A stretch of DNA of 64,000 nucleotides from Xiphophorus maculatus. Taxonomy: Eukaryota > Chordata > Actinopteri > Cyprinodontiformes > Poeciliidae. Below are positions 47,901-58,600 of the stretch, one piece after another. A program made the position numbers and the translations under genes. The first letter of the stretch is position 1. Each line of letters opens with the position of its first letter. The stretch covers positions 28,683,213 through 28,747,212 of the forward strand of contig NC_036453.1 in NCBI RefSeq assembly GCF_002775205.1. Direction: 5' to 3'. The notes beneath the pieces are model-generated. The model was not told the origin of the DNA, searched no databases, and was given only the letters and a program-made list of their open reading frames with translations.

Positions 47901-50900
47901 CATATTTGTGGTTTTACAGTGTTTTTAAAAGGAGATGGAGTTGCAGCTGCAGTCCACTACAAAACACGAGCCGTCTAAAACTCGCCCCCTTCCCGCTAAG
48001 GATGTCACTTAGCCGGCTCGCGAGTGTCTTTGTCACGACGATCTAACTAATACATTATGATGTTATGTTGCTGATTAAATAAAGATCTGTGGTAATGACA
48101 GTGTATACTTGTCTGACATATATTAGCCGTGAGTTCGTGCTAAGAAGTGTCATCAGATCTGCTGTCAGAAGTGTATAACACTCTGACAGCAGATCTGACA
48201 GAACACTGGCTACAAAATGGCGTCTTCAAAACAGATCGAGGACAAGCCCACATCTTGTCAAACAGGTAGAAATTACTGGGTCCTTGTATGACAATGTGCT
48301 CTTAGCGAACTCTTAGCGAAGAGAATATTGACAGCGAGTGAACTTTATTTACCACCGCCCCCCTGCCACCTCTTTTTATTGTTTTTACATGCCATCTAAA
48401 AGATGTGCGTTTCCTTTTGAATGTTGGTTTCCCAGCAACTTATTATTTATCATAAACTATCCCGATGTTTTGTTGTTTCACTTGTTGCTGTTCTGTGTAA
48501 ATGCCGTATTTTTCCGTGAAAACGGGTAATAAAGCCTGTACGTTACTCCAAAGCTTTGCGTCTTGCGTTGCTATGACGTCACAATGACTAGTCAACTCGA
48601 CATCGACTCGACTTTTATCATGTTGACGTTGACTAGAAAATATCTTAAATCGTTCAATCTGCTGAGTCAGCAGAGCTTCCTGCCGCGCATCGGGCGGAGG
48701 AGAAGCAGGTGGTTTCGTTGAATTCAGCTGTAACCAAACGGGATCCGTTCATAACAAGTTCGGCTTGTGATGTTCCAAAAGCACCATGTAGTCAGTGTGA
48801 TCATTTGACTCCTATAGTAACTATCCAGAGATCATCAGCATCAGCCGGTGTTTAGAAAAAAAAAAGTCAGACCCGACTTTGTGCAACAAACTTTTCCCAG
48901 CTGCTCACGAAGAATCTCCATAATAGACTTAGTAAAAGCAGGAGAAGGGGAGAGTGTGTGTGTGTGTTGGGGGGGTCGGGGGGGTGTCAATATTTGCCGT
49001 GAAAATAGCTAATAAAGCCTTCAAGTAGTTGTGAAGGGTTTTTGCGCTTACGTCACTATGACGTCACCGCGACTAGTCGACATCGACTCGACTATTATCA
49101 TGATGTAGTCGACCTTAAAAAATATGTAGTCATTCAACCCCTAGACCACAGTACCTTCTTCCACATGTTTGTTATGGTCCCTGTGAAGCTTGTAGCAAAC
49201 TGGAAAAGAGGCATCATATGACTCCTTTCCAAAACCTTCTTTTTAACTCCACAACCCTGACATGTCCGGGCATATTCTAGCATATTATACTAATTAGATC
49301 ACCTCTGAAAGCAGTTGTTGCCGTGTATTTTATTAAGGGGTATTAGATTAAAGGGGGCTAAATGCATGTATATGCATATTAGCATGTATCATTTTTCTTT
49401 CTCTATATAGGTAAACACTCCTTTGTGTTGGTTACAATCCTGTTATGTCCCAATAAAATACATTTTTGGTTAGATGACACATTCTGAAGAGGTTAAAGGG
49501 GTATTAATATTTTTGATGTGCATATGTTCAGTCACAAGTGAAAAGACCTCATATTCTTGACCAATATCAAGCTCCAGTGTGATATTCTAAATGACCCTCT
49601 AACTGGCAGGCCAAAGAGATGGTGGAGTTGTCCAGATCTATTGCAAGCAAGATCAAAGACAAACAGGGAGACATAACAGAAGATGAGGTAAGAATACCAG
49701 CAACAACGTCAGATACAGTAACACTCTTAAAAATTAAAGTTTTTGCCTTCGTTCTTCAATTTTACTAAAGTATGAATCGGATACCGTATTGCTTGGTATT
49801 AACTCATTGATGCTCAAAGATTAGCAACAGTTTTTGAATCCACAGTTGTGTTTCTTTTCATAGACAATTCGCTTTAAGTCTTACCTCTTGAGCATGGGCA
49901 TTGCTAACCCTGTTACGAGGGAAACACACGGATCTGGTACTCATTATCATATGCAGCTGGCTAAGCAACTGGGAGACATGCTGCAGGCTCCTCTAGAGGT
50001 GGGTGTCTCGTCTGTCTGCTATCTACACAAGAATAAAACAAATTCAGGTTTTATTCTTGCGACTCTTGCATAAATTTCATACTCTCTCTATGCTGCCATC
50101 TCAGGAGCGTGGCGGTATGATGGCTCTCACAGAGGTGTATTGTCTCGTCAACCGTGCCAGGGGGATGGAGGTGATGCTCACATGTTGATCGTGTCAGCTG
50201 ATGCTTCATGTGACATAAGTTGGTAATTTGTACAGTTACACCCCAGACAAACATCAATGCTTATGTTTTTTTTTCTTTCCTTTTTCCCCCCAGCTTTTAT
50301 CTCCTGAAGATTTGCTAAACGCCTGCAAAATGTTTGAGTCCTTGAAACTACCCTTGAGGTGAGTTTGACTTGTTTGTATTGCATTGTTTAAATTATCTAT
50401 GTGCGTTACATTCCTTTAGATGCTGAGCAGGTTAAGTGTTTAGCATTGCAGGAAACTGACCAGGCTCTTCCTGCCTGGCTTCCTGTTGTGAGAATGTCTG
50501 TCCAGGCTTCCGCAGCTGTCATTTCCTGTTACTTCTTGTGTTTTTTTTGTCGTTTCTTTTTTTTTTAAATAACAAAAGCCAAGTTTTCCCATATTGGTTT
50601 TGGGTAACTGGTCCTTGTGAACCTAAACTTTATATTTCAATAAAGTAATCATGGACCTTTTTTAAAAAAAAAACATTGTGCTGCAACCACAAACCTCTAT
50701 GCATATTACTGGGATTTTATTTGACAGAGGACTGGTGAAGTTAAGGAAGATAAAACATGGGTTTCAAAATTGTTATTTTCTTAAGTTGGAGTGTGAAATC
50801 CATATGTGTAAAATCCCTTTTAGTCTGATGTCTTGAAATAAAACCAAAGGATATTTGTGTCTCATTAGCTTCTTTTTGTTGGTCTTGTTTCAGTTGTTGC

Positions 50901-51644
50901 CATGTTTTATCCCTTTAGGTCATATGTCTAAATTCTGTATATCAGTCCTGATCAATCACTTCTTTTCAACTAGTTATAAGATGATCCACATTTTCACACA
51001 TCCAGTTGCACTGATTAATAAACAGTGCCTTTCTTGCATATTTTATGTATATATTTTTTATGTATTGATGTCTGTGTTTGTTTTAGCTTTGCTCTCAATG
51101 CCTGACCGATGTCCTTGCTTCAGTTTTTTTGTTGTTTTGGTGTCTTGTCTTGTGTGTAGGCTGCGTGTATTTGACAGCGGTGTGATGGTGGTCCAGCTGC
51201 AGTCTCACAGTGAAGAGGAAATGATAGCCTCAGCTCTGGACAATGTGAGTTTCAACCTTCATGAATGTCATACCCTGGCTTGTTCCACTATCTGCTAAAT
51301 ATTTGAGGTATTTACCCTTATTATTTGCCATTGTGATTTGTGATTTAATTGCAGGTGACAGAAAAAGGTTCCCTGACAGCAGAGGAGTTTGCAAAGCTCT
51401 TGGGTCTTTCTGTTCTTCTGTCTAAGGAGCGGTAAGCTAACATAAAATAGTTATCATCTATGTCTTATGTTTGACAATTAATAGTGTTTTTAACGGGTTT
51501 TTTTCCTCAGTTTTGCACATTTGCTCTTCTTTATATGTGTTCTGTTTGCTTTTCATTCTCAGGTTGCTGCTTGCCGAGAAGATGGGCCACCTTTGTAGGG
51601 ATGACTCTGTTGAGGGTTTAAGATTTTATCCAAACTCTTTTTGA
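44923..51644 (+). CDS. vps36: VPS36, ESCRT-II subunit
   Basis: Ubiquitin- and PI3P-binding subunit of ESCRT-II (with SNF8 and VPS25), sorting ubiquitinated cargo into multivesicular bodies on endosomes. Exons: 44923-45018, 45230-45298, 45680-45750, 46066-46180, 46298-46387, 46784-46870, 47166-47198, 49610-49687, 49864-49998, 50105-50170, 50294-50358, 51160-51244, 51355-51431, 51563-51644 (1149 nt, 382 aa; human 386). The split GLUE domain (residues 1 to about 135) has [38 protein letters not shown]; then [18 protein letters not shown] and the winged-helix half ([72 protein letters not shown]). No zinc finger insert, as in animals. The ATG has A at -3 and G at +4. Complete and apparently functional. 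Confidence 0.96.
47703..49143. mobile_element. non-autonomous hAT-like transposon, 1441 bp
   Basis: The element runs TAGGGGTTGAAC...TTCAACCCCTA and is flanked by a perfect 8-bp target duplication GACCACAG (47695-47702 and 49144-49151), the size that defines the hAT superfamily. Subterminal GTCGACTAGTCGAC-type palindromes occur near both ends. No open frame of transposase size exists. Part of the right end is repeated inside (see 48516-48655). Confidence 0.85.
48516..48655 (+). repeat. internal copy of the hAT right end
   Basis: Compared with 48999-49135, 480 bp downstream, it shares TAATAAAGCCT, a GACGTCAC word and the perfect stretch 'catcgactcgac', and ends 'cgttcaatc' where the true terminus has 'cattcaaccc'. 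It looks like an old terminus kept inside the present element. Confidence 0.7.
50670..50860. mobile_element. short Tc1-like fragment in vps36 intron 11
   Basis: The words 'ctgcaaccacaaacctcta' and 'actgggattttatttgac', and a following segment like the Tc1 family's subterminal region, identify a fragment of about 190 bp without transposase. Confidence 0.5.
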
Positions 51645-51652
51645 TCTGTTTA

Positions 51653-51658
51653 AATAAA
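51653..51658 (+). promoter_or_regulatory. vps36: candidate poly(A) signal of vps36
   Basis: AATAAA lies only 9 nt past the stop codon, which would give a very short 3' UTR. Later signals are also possible. Confidence 0.35.
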
Positions 51659-53999
51659 TGCTAAGAATATAAGATGAACATAAAAACTATACATGATAAA
51701 GTCTATCTGGTGAAGACACTTGGCTGTTAGTGTGGGTCTTCTTCGTTGCTATAGATTACCTAATCTGAGGCAAAGTTCTTGTCTTAATTGTCGTTTTTCT
51801 AAATTACTTTTAAATACTGTATGTAAGGAAAAGATTCTACATTATTTTACAGAATGCACTTAATGCTCTCTGTTTATTTGATGTATGTTTTCCACTTTCT
51901 TGTCTTTGTGATTTACCTGCAGGCTTATTTGAAGCTAGCACACTGTTATGAAACTCTTGCAGCCTCTAGTATCTGGATCCATTGTTCCAAAGTAAGCCAC
52001 ACATTTTTATAATAAATAGTTGGAAACTTTTGCTGTTGTCCTGTTTGTTGAGCAATGTGCAAGCATTTCAGCGAACCATGTCACCTGACTTCGTCTTTGG
52101 TATTTTGTCTTTCTGTCTTGTATATCAGAAGAAGTTAGTTCTGTTCCATCATTTTCATTACAGGTCAAAATTTAATAAAACCGCTGCAAAATTTCCTTCC
52201 AATTTGGCTTATTTCCTAGCAAAACAGGCGTCAGTTCCAAATGACCTGTCGAGATGTTTCTGTATGTACCCCTTATGACCTGTAACTAAACAGACTTATG
52301 ACTAAACATAAATCAAAGCATTTTATTATCTAGCAGTGGAAGCTGCCATTTTACAATATGTCCTACATCAACTAACTGCAGAGAAACTAATACATTTGTA
52401 AAATATGAGCATTTAGCAATATGTACCAGTATATTGCTATACTGGTGCATATTATCCAAACTGTACCAGTAAAGCAATACTGGTCAGAATGGTCAGATCT
52501 TTTTAGCTTTAATCTGTCAGATCTTTTTAGCTTTGATCTGTGTGGAGTTTTTGAAACTCAGAATCAGATCACTCTTTGTCCCCGCTGTGAACTGAGCTGA
52601 TTAGTAAACTGTTTCATCCCCAGAGAAGCTTCCTGTTTTGTTTTTTCCCACTCTCACTGAAGGAAAAATGAAGGTCGGTGAAACTGATTAGATTAGCTTG
52701 CCATGTGGTCCACTTATTGATAATAGTTGAGCTCAATTCATTCAGGAAATCTGGCTTGAGGCAAGTAGGTCAATACAAATTTGTTTAAATTTTAAGATAT
52801 TGCTTGTTCTGCTTTATCAGTGCAAGGTGGACTGATAGAACTATTCTATGATATGACAAATGTAATAAAGGTCTGGTAATATACCGTGGTAATTTTCTTA
52901 CTATTTATCACTTGTCAAAATGCATATGCAGAATCTGACAAGACTCTTTTATTGAAATGTTTTGTTACTTTAACCACTTATGTGCTACACATGCCTTGAA
53001 TAATTTTTAGTATTGGCCATTGTTTTCTTGAACAGGGGGTTTCCTGTTTTTCTGTGGAATAGTGAGCTATTCTAGTTTTATTTTAGAAGAAGACAAAATG
53101 ATGAGAACAATTTTCAAATCAATGGATTCTGTGCATGTTGAGGAGTGTGAAGGTTAGGCTGAGGCAAAATTTTAATAGGCCATTGACTCTAGACACATTC
53201 AGATATATTGGGATTTTTTTAATCTCCAGGGCTCAATTTTGTCATAAAGTTTTAAAGTAATGTATCATCCAGTTCACATCTCTCAAGTTGTTGATTCACT
53301 TTTGTGGAAAAATAAATAAATGCATGATTTTTTTTAAAGTATTGTATATAACCATTATATATGTGGTCAAATAAGGGACATTTGATAAGCAGGAGGACAG
53401 CTTTTTTAGTTTCAGCTCTATGCCAGTTGTAGATACATTCTTCTATATCTTTGTGGCATTGTTTGAAGTCTTTTTAGTCTATTTGGTGAATAGATTCAGA
53501 AATAATGCTTTCTCTAGCAAAGTTTTGCCATTTTACTTTATTAATTTCTCTATTTCTCTGGTGGCACACTACACAACACCTTTAGCCCATAAAAATAGTC
53601 TAATAGATAACTGGCAGGGCTGTTACTGGTATGATTACAGATGTTTGGACTGAAGGTAAGATTAGTATCCGATGAGCCACAGTAGTTTAAACTATTTCAT
53701 GTATTGATTGAAACTATGAAATTGTTAGATGATGAAATAACTACACAACATGTTCACATTTTGAGAAATGTCTAAGTGTAATTATTTGTAAACTGACCTC
53801 TGAATACATTTGTTTATTTATTTATTTTAATTTCATGGCACTTATCCTTATCCTAAAAGAGTTTATTTAAATAAGTTGGATTGTGGCACTATGGTCTCAT
53901 CCGGTAATTATCGGTTATTAACATAACATTTCAAGTATGGTTGGACTGGAGTTAAGGACAGTAATTCGTTTTATTTTTAATGGAAATAAAATCCGGGAG

Positions 54000-54158
54000 A
54001 AGATCAAATGAATGCGGTCTGCTAACTGTAGAGTGACTGAGGGCAGATGGCACGCGCTCTTCAACCCAAACGCTCTCGTGCTTCAGTATCGCTGGATGTC
54101 GGTGAAACATTTCATCAGGCTGAAGGGGAGCGTTATTTTACCGCAGTTCCTGCTGTAC
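54000..54158 (+). other. thsd1: possible 5' non-coding exon of thsd1
   Basis: This patch is richer in GC and CpG than the surrounding 4 kb and ends in a strong donor, TAC|GTAAGA. A matching acceptor (TTTTAG, exon from 55574) precedes the thsd1 start codon by 31 nt. The left boundary is a guess. Confidence 0.35.
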
Positions 54159-55604
54159 GTAAGAAATTGGAACGAAATAATGGGTTGGATACGTAAGTAC
54201 AACATTATTTACTATATTCGAGCACTGCGTACTGTGTTTACCACAGCTCACGCGTAATAGTATGACTTGCATTTATAAATAAGCGATAGTCGTGTGTTTA
54301 AAAGACCTAAAGCTGCATGTTATTTGGTTTGACGGCAGTCTGTCTAAAAAAACTCCTGGAATTTAATGTGTGTCGGCTAAATATTTTTTTTTATTAATGT
54401 TGTACATTTTATAACCTTTTATTCTGTTTCCATAAGAAAAACTACACGCGTTTTGAATAAAAAAAACTCTATAATATTGCAGTATTTTACTTAATTCTCT
54501 ATTATATCTTTTAGTCAATGCTTTTCTTTTTTGTTTTATTCTCACAACACCCAAGTTAGTTAGTTAATTGCACGTGTAGTCGCAGTAAAAGTGCACATAT
54601 TGTGCAGCTATTGTTTTCTACTTTTATTTGTAAATTTATTTTTCTATGTGTTTATCTGTTTAATCTTTTAGGTAATATTTTTGTCTGAGAGTTTACTGTC
54701 CATTGTCTGTTCTTAACAGACTCTACCTGCTCTTTTAATTGATTAAAAAGTGTACCTAAGGATATCAGTAAAGGGACCTGAACTAACTGCCATAGTACTG
54801 TGAGCTTATATGGCATTTAAGACATTTTAATCCTAATCCTAAAGTTTTGTGGTGATAAAAATCTTGGATATCTCAAAGGTTAGCAAAAATATAGATTTAG
54901 TATTTTTTTATATAGTTCCACATAGCTCACTACACAGTTAATGTGCCCCATTGAATTCTGCTAAAATATTTTTTTCTTTCTTCTATTACCTTGCAAAATG
55001 ATGCATTCTATAATACCATCATTTAGGGCTGCACCATATTGGAAAATCATGTGATGGCGATAATATCAATAAATATTGCGATGACAATATCAGTTTTGAT
55101 ATATACCGTACCTGCTTTCTTTTTTCTCAATCTTTGCTTCCTACTATATGTGACCTTTATTTTTAACTGGGGCTTAAAATCACTACTTGTGCCTGAGATA
55201 AACTACTTTATTTAAGCAATAGAGACCAATCAAAAATATGTGCAATCGCCCATAAATAGAACTTTATCTTCGTTTTGAACAAAGCCCTCCGAAGGAACTT
55301 AAGCTAAGTTGTGACGACAACTCCTTATTCCCATTGTGAGTTTAAAAGGAAGAGGAGGACCAACCTAAAAAACCAGAAAACTGGTGTTTGTTGTTTCGTA
55401 CTATGAGCTTCCTGTTTTCCATAGCTCAGTAGAAAGAAAACCTCTTGTCAATGTCTTTGTCCATTTGAGATTGTAGCCTTTATGAATGGTTGTGTGTGGG
55501 TTTTTTTTTAAACAATTAAATTTTTGATCTGTGATTTATAGATGTGAACGATAGATGTGAGACAGTCTTTTAGTGTGGAAGTAAGAGGAGAAACAGACAT
55601 CGGA

Positions 55605-58600
55605 ATGCCACAGCCTGTCTTGCTGCTGCCCTTCCTTCTTGTGCTCATAGGATATGGTGAGTGTCGCAAAGACTTTCATCTTTATCTTTAGTGTGTATTT
55701 GAAAATGCAATGTCATTTCTTTGTCTAAAATGCAAAGAATGCATGGCTTCTAAATACCATAGTACAAATGTTCTGTCCCTGAGACTATCATTTAATAAGG
55801 CGGAAAAGAAAGTTGAGCTTAAAACAGATTGTGATGATAAAGTGATGCACTACAATGAGGAGATAGCTTCTACCCGCTCCGTCTTTATTTCGTTGAAAGT
55901 TACTATGTGATATTGTGGTTAGAGAAACAATGAGGGACATACTGTCATTAAATAATCAAAAAGTGATGTAATGTCTATCTTAAAAATTTTGATGCCCACG
56001 AAAAGCTACAAAAATTATAGAATTCTGTTTATTTATTTTTTATGAAACTTTCTAACATGTGCTAGATTGGATTGATTGGGTATAAGTTTGCTATTTGCAT
56101 TTATTTGTAGATGTAAAGGTTCATGGCATAATCCAAATTTTCCCTTATTTCTTGCTCTTTGTAGGCAATCACCATCAATACACAAGGACCTCTAGCAGTG
56201 TAACCAAACCTCAGAATGATGCTTCTACCGTACTTTGTAGCTATGTTTTTTTGTTCTGGGGTTTGAAGCCTTTTATTGACTCCTCCAAACATATTTCTTG
56301 CTGTTGTGACCAACTAGTTAATTCTTTTTCTCATCCGATTGTCACATTTTCCAGGAGAAGACTTTTGGCTTGTCCAGTTGAATCTTACAGAATCTTTTTA
56401 TCTTTAGAATGCATAACTAAAAGTTATTTTACCAACAATGCAGAGGTAGAGAGAATAATTCTAAATATCTTTTTCTTTGCTCTTTTTCTCTTTTTCAGCT
56501 TTTGCAGGGCTCAGTATTTGGCCCTCTTTCCATGAGGCCCTTAGCAATGGAAGTGTATTTGTGGACTTTAGCACAACATCAAATAACAGCACCATCATCA
56601 ACATGAGCCTCTCTCTAGTCAACATGGAAACCAATACTTCAATTCTTTCCCGGACCCTCCCCAGCAACCAACTGGTTGGTAGGGAGGAGTTTGATTGTTC
56701 CTGCTTCCTGTATGCAGGAACTTTCCGGTTCCTGCTGAGGCAGACAAGCATCACCACTGTTTTTCATGCTAACAGAACAGATGTCAGCAGCACAGAAAGC
56801 TCAGCCTCCTGGTGGAGCTCTGAACTGCAAGTGCAGTGGCCCACTTTTCACATTTCTGTGGCGAAAGCACGAAACTACTCTGAATATTTTCAGGTAAAAC
56901 AAACAGAAATTTAGTGCATCAAGCATTTTTTTTTGCCTGTTTACTGTTGTACAGTCAGATAAAAACCCCAATAATTTCCATACCTCTCTTTTGTTGGTTA
57001 TTCGCAGGTTGTGTTATCCTCTAATGAACACTTTCAGGCTTGCTCCAGAGGCACTGACTCTGCCCTCTTCTTAGAAGTGAGTTATATGGAGTACAACCAG
57101 ATCGGACAAAGTACCGTTGACAAAGTTCGAGCTCAAACACGGAAACCAATCAAGCCGCTTCGTTCGCAGAGCGTTGAGCTGCCCTGTGCTTTCCCATTCA
57201 CTGAGAGAGACTTCTTACGAGTGGCTCTGCGATCCCCTCACACAGTACAAGAAGTGAAGGACTCTGTTCCTCTCTATCTGTCCCGTATTTTTTCCTACAA
57301 ACTACTGGTGGAAAACGCCAGTGCCTATAAAAGTGGCTGCATGGGCACAATGACTGTTAAGATGATATCCCCACCTTGCACTCATGCCAATGGGAAAATA
57401 CTGCTATATAATGCAGGCCTCGCAAGGCTGAGTGACTTAACTTCCCTGTTGATGGAGTTTAGACCAGAGGAACAATCTTCTTCTTTGATTGCATCTAATT
57501 GGCTCACACAAGGGAAGAATGAGACTGAATTCAACTGCTCTGTTTTTTACCCAGGAAGAAATAAGTATTGCTTCCGCTATGTTTTCAACATCAGTCAATC
57601 CCATAGTCCAGCACAGACATGTCTGGTGGTTTACAGAAGAGCAGGTGAGATTTAGTTGATTAGTTTTGTTTCCATATGAAATATAAATAGGCTAATTTGA
57701 TTTTTATAGATCCACAGTGTCAGTGAAAGGCAAATATATATTTAGCAAATATTTAGCTTAGTTCATAAAACTAAGCTACCATTCTAAAACTTTGTAATCA
57801 TCTTAAATGTGAATGTGCTGAAAGTGTATTATGATGCAGTATACTGTGTGGAGGTTTTTCTCTAGCATGGACTGAGAATCTGGTTAGAGTTGATGGTACC
57901 TAAATACAGGATAATCAAGGAAGAAGACCTGTTAGAGCTTTCTATGGCTGAACACAGGACAGAGGTTCACCTTTCCTATTGAGCCATGCCCCCACATAAA
58001 CCCAAAACTGCAATAAAAGAGTTTAGATGAAAACTTTCTCTTTTTTTGCCTGGACTAGAATCAAATCTAGTCCAGAACTAGATTTGATTCAGAATCTGTG
58101 ACAAGCTTTAAAAATAGATGATTTCCATCCAGTTTGACTGATTATAAGATACGTAAAAAAACAATTTTAAAAAGCAAATTAATCTTATGATGGTGAAATC
58201 TGACAGAGACATAGGACAAACAAATTATGGTTAGATTTAGAGGGAAAGGTGGTTTTGAAAAAATGTTGACTTTATTTGTGTTGGTTGAGCACATAAAATC
58301 CAAATAACATACATTAAAAACTGTGTTTGCAACATGACAAAAGGCGGAGGAGGTTAAGGGGTATAATACCATAATTAAAGCTGCAAGCAGCCTCGGGCGG
58401 CCCTCGCAGCAAGCGCCGCTCCGGCCTATTGGCCACCGCGGGGGTTCCGGCCACCGCAGAAGCTCTCGCGCGGTTTCCAGAGCCGCAGCCCGCTCCCCAC
58501 CGCGGAAGCTCCGCCGCAGTTTCCAGCACCGCCGCCCGCTAGCCGCCGCAGGAGCTGTCGCGCATTTTCCCCGCCCGTCCACCGGTCGACACGCGTGAAT

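Larger units (their letters stand above)
47248..49525. mobile_element. Tc1-like relic interrupted by a hAT-like insertion
   Basis: The left end 'ccttgcaaaagtattcatac' at about 47257 and the right end 'ggttaaaggggtattaat' near 49494 are inverted matches. The internal words 'gtagaaccatcttttgagg' and 'ttatctgaccacag' fit the family. After the insert the Tc1 sequence resumes with 'taccttcttccacatg', exactly where it should. Transposase is not intact. Confidence 0.75.
47199..49609 (+). other. vps36: vps36 intron 7, transposon-filled
   Basis: A 2.4-kb intron between a 33-nt exon and a 78-nt exon. Nearly all of it is a Tc1-like relic (about 47248-47694 plus 49152-49525) split by a hAT-like element (47703-49143). 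Confidence 0.85.
51645..55604. other. vps36-thsd1 interval
   Basis: Four kb of AT-rich sequence between two same-strand genes. It holds the vps36 3' UTR, a TTTA repeat near 53809-53828 and a possible thsd1 leader exon ending at 54158. An 81-residue open frame at 54012-54257 resembles nothing I know and overlaps that donor. The stretch 54300-55560 holds nothing I recognise. Confidence 0.55.

Noticed and set aside
48957-48985. G-rich run considered as a G-quadruplex
   Set aside because: Only two long G-runs are visible, separated by TC, rather than four separate runs; it lies in a mobile element and has no clear role.
50448-50486. Short hairpin (GACCAGGC/GCCTGGC stem) in vps36 intron 11, considered as a microRNA
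   Set aside because: The stem is too short and the loop too small for a normal pre-miRNA, and I recognise no known seed.
54012-54257. 81-residue open frame upstream of thsd1
   Set aside because: It matches no family I know and runs through a strong splice donor at 54158; it is better explained as part of a 5' leader.
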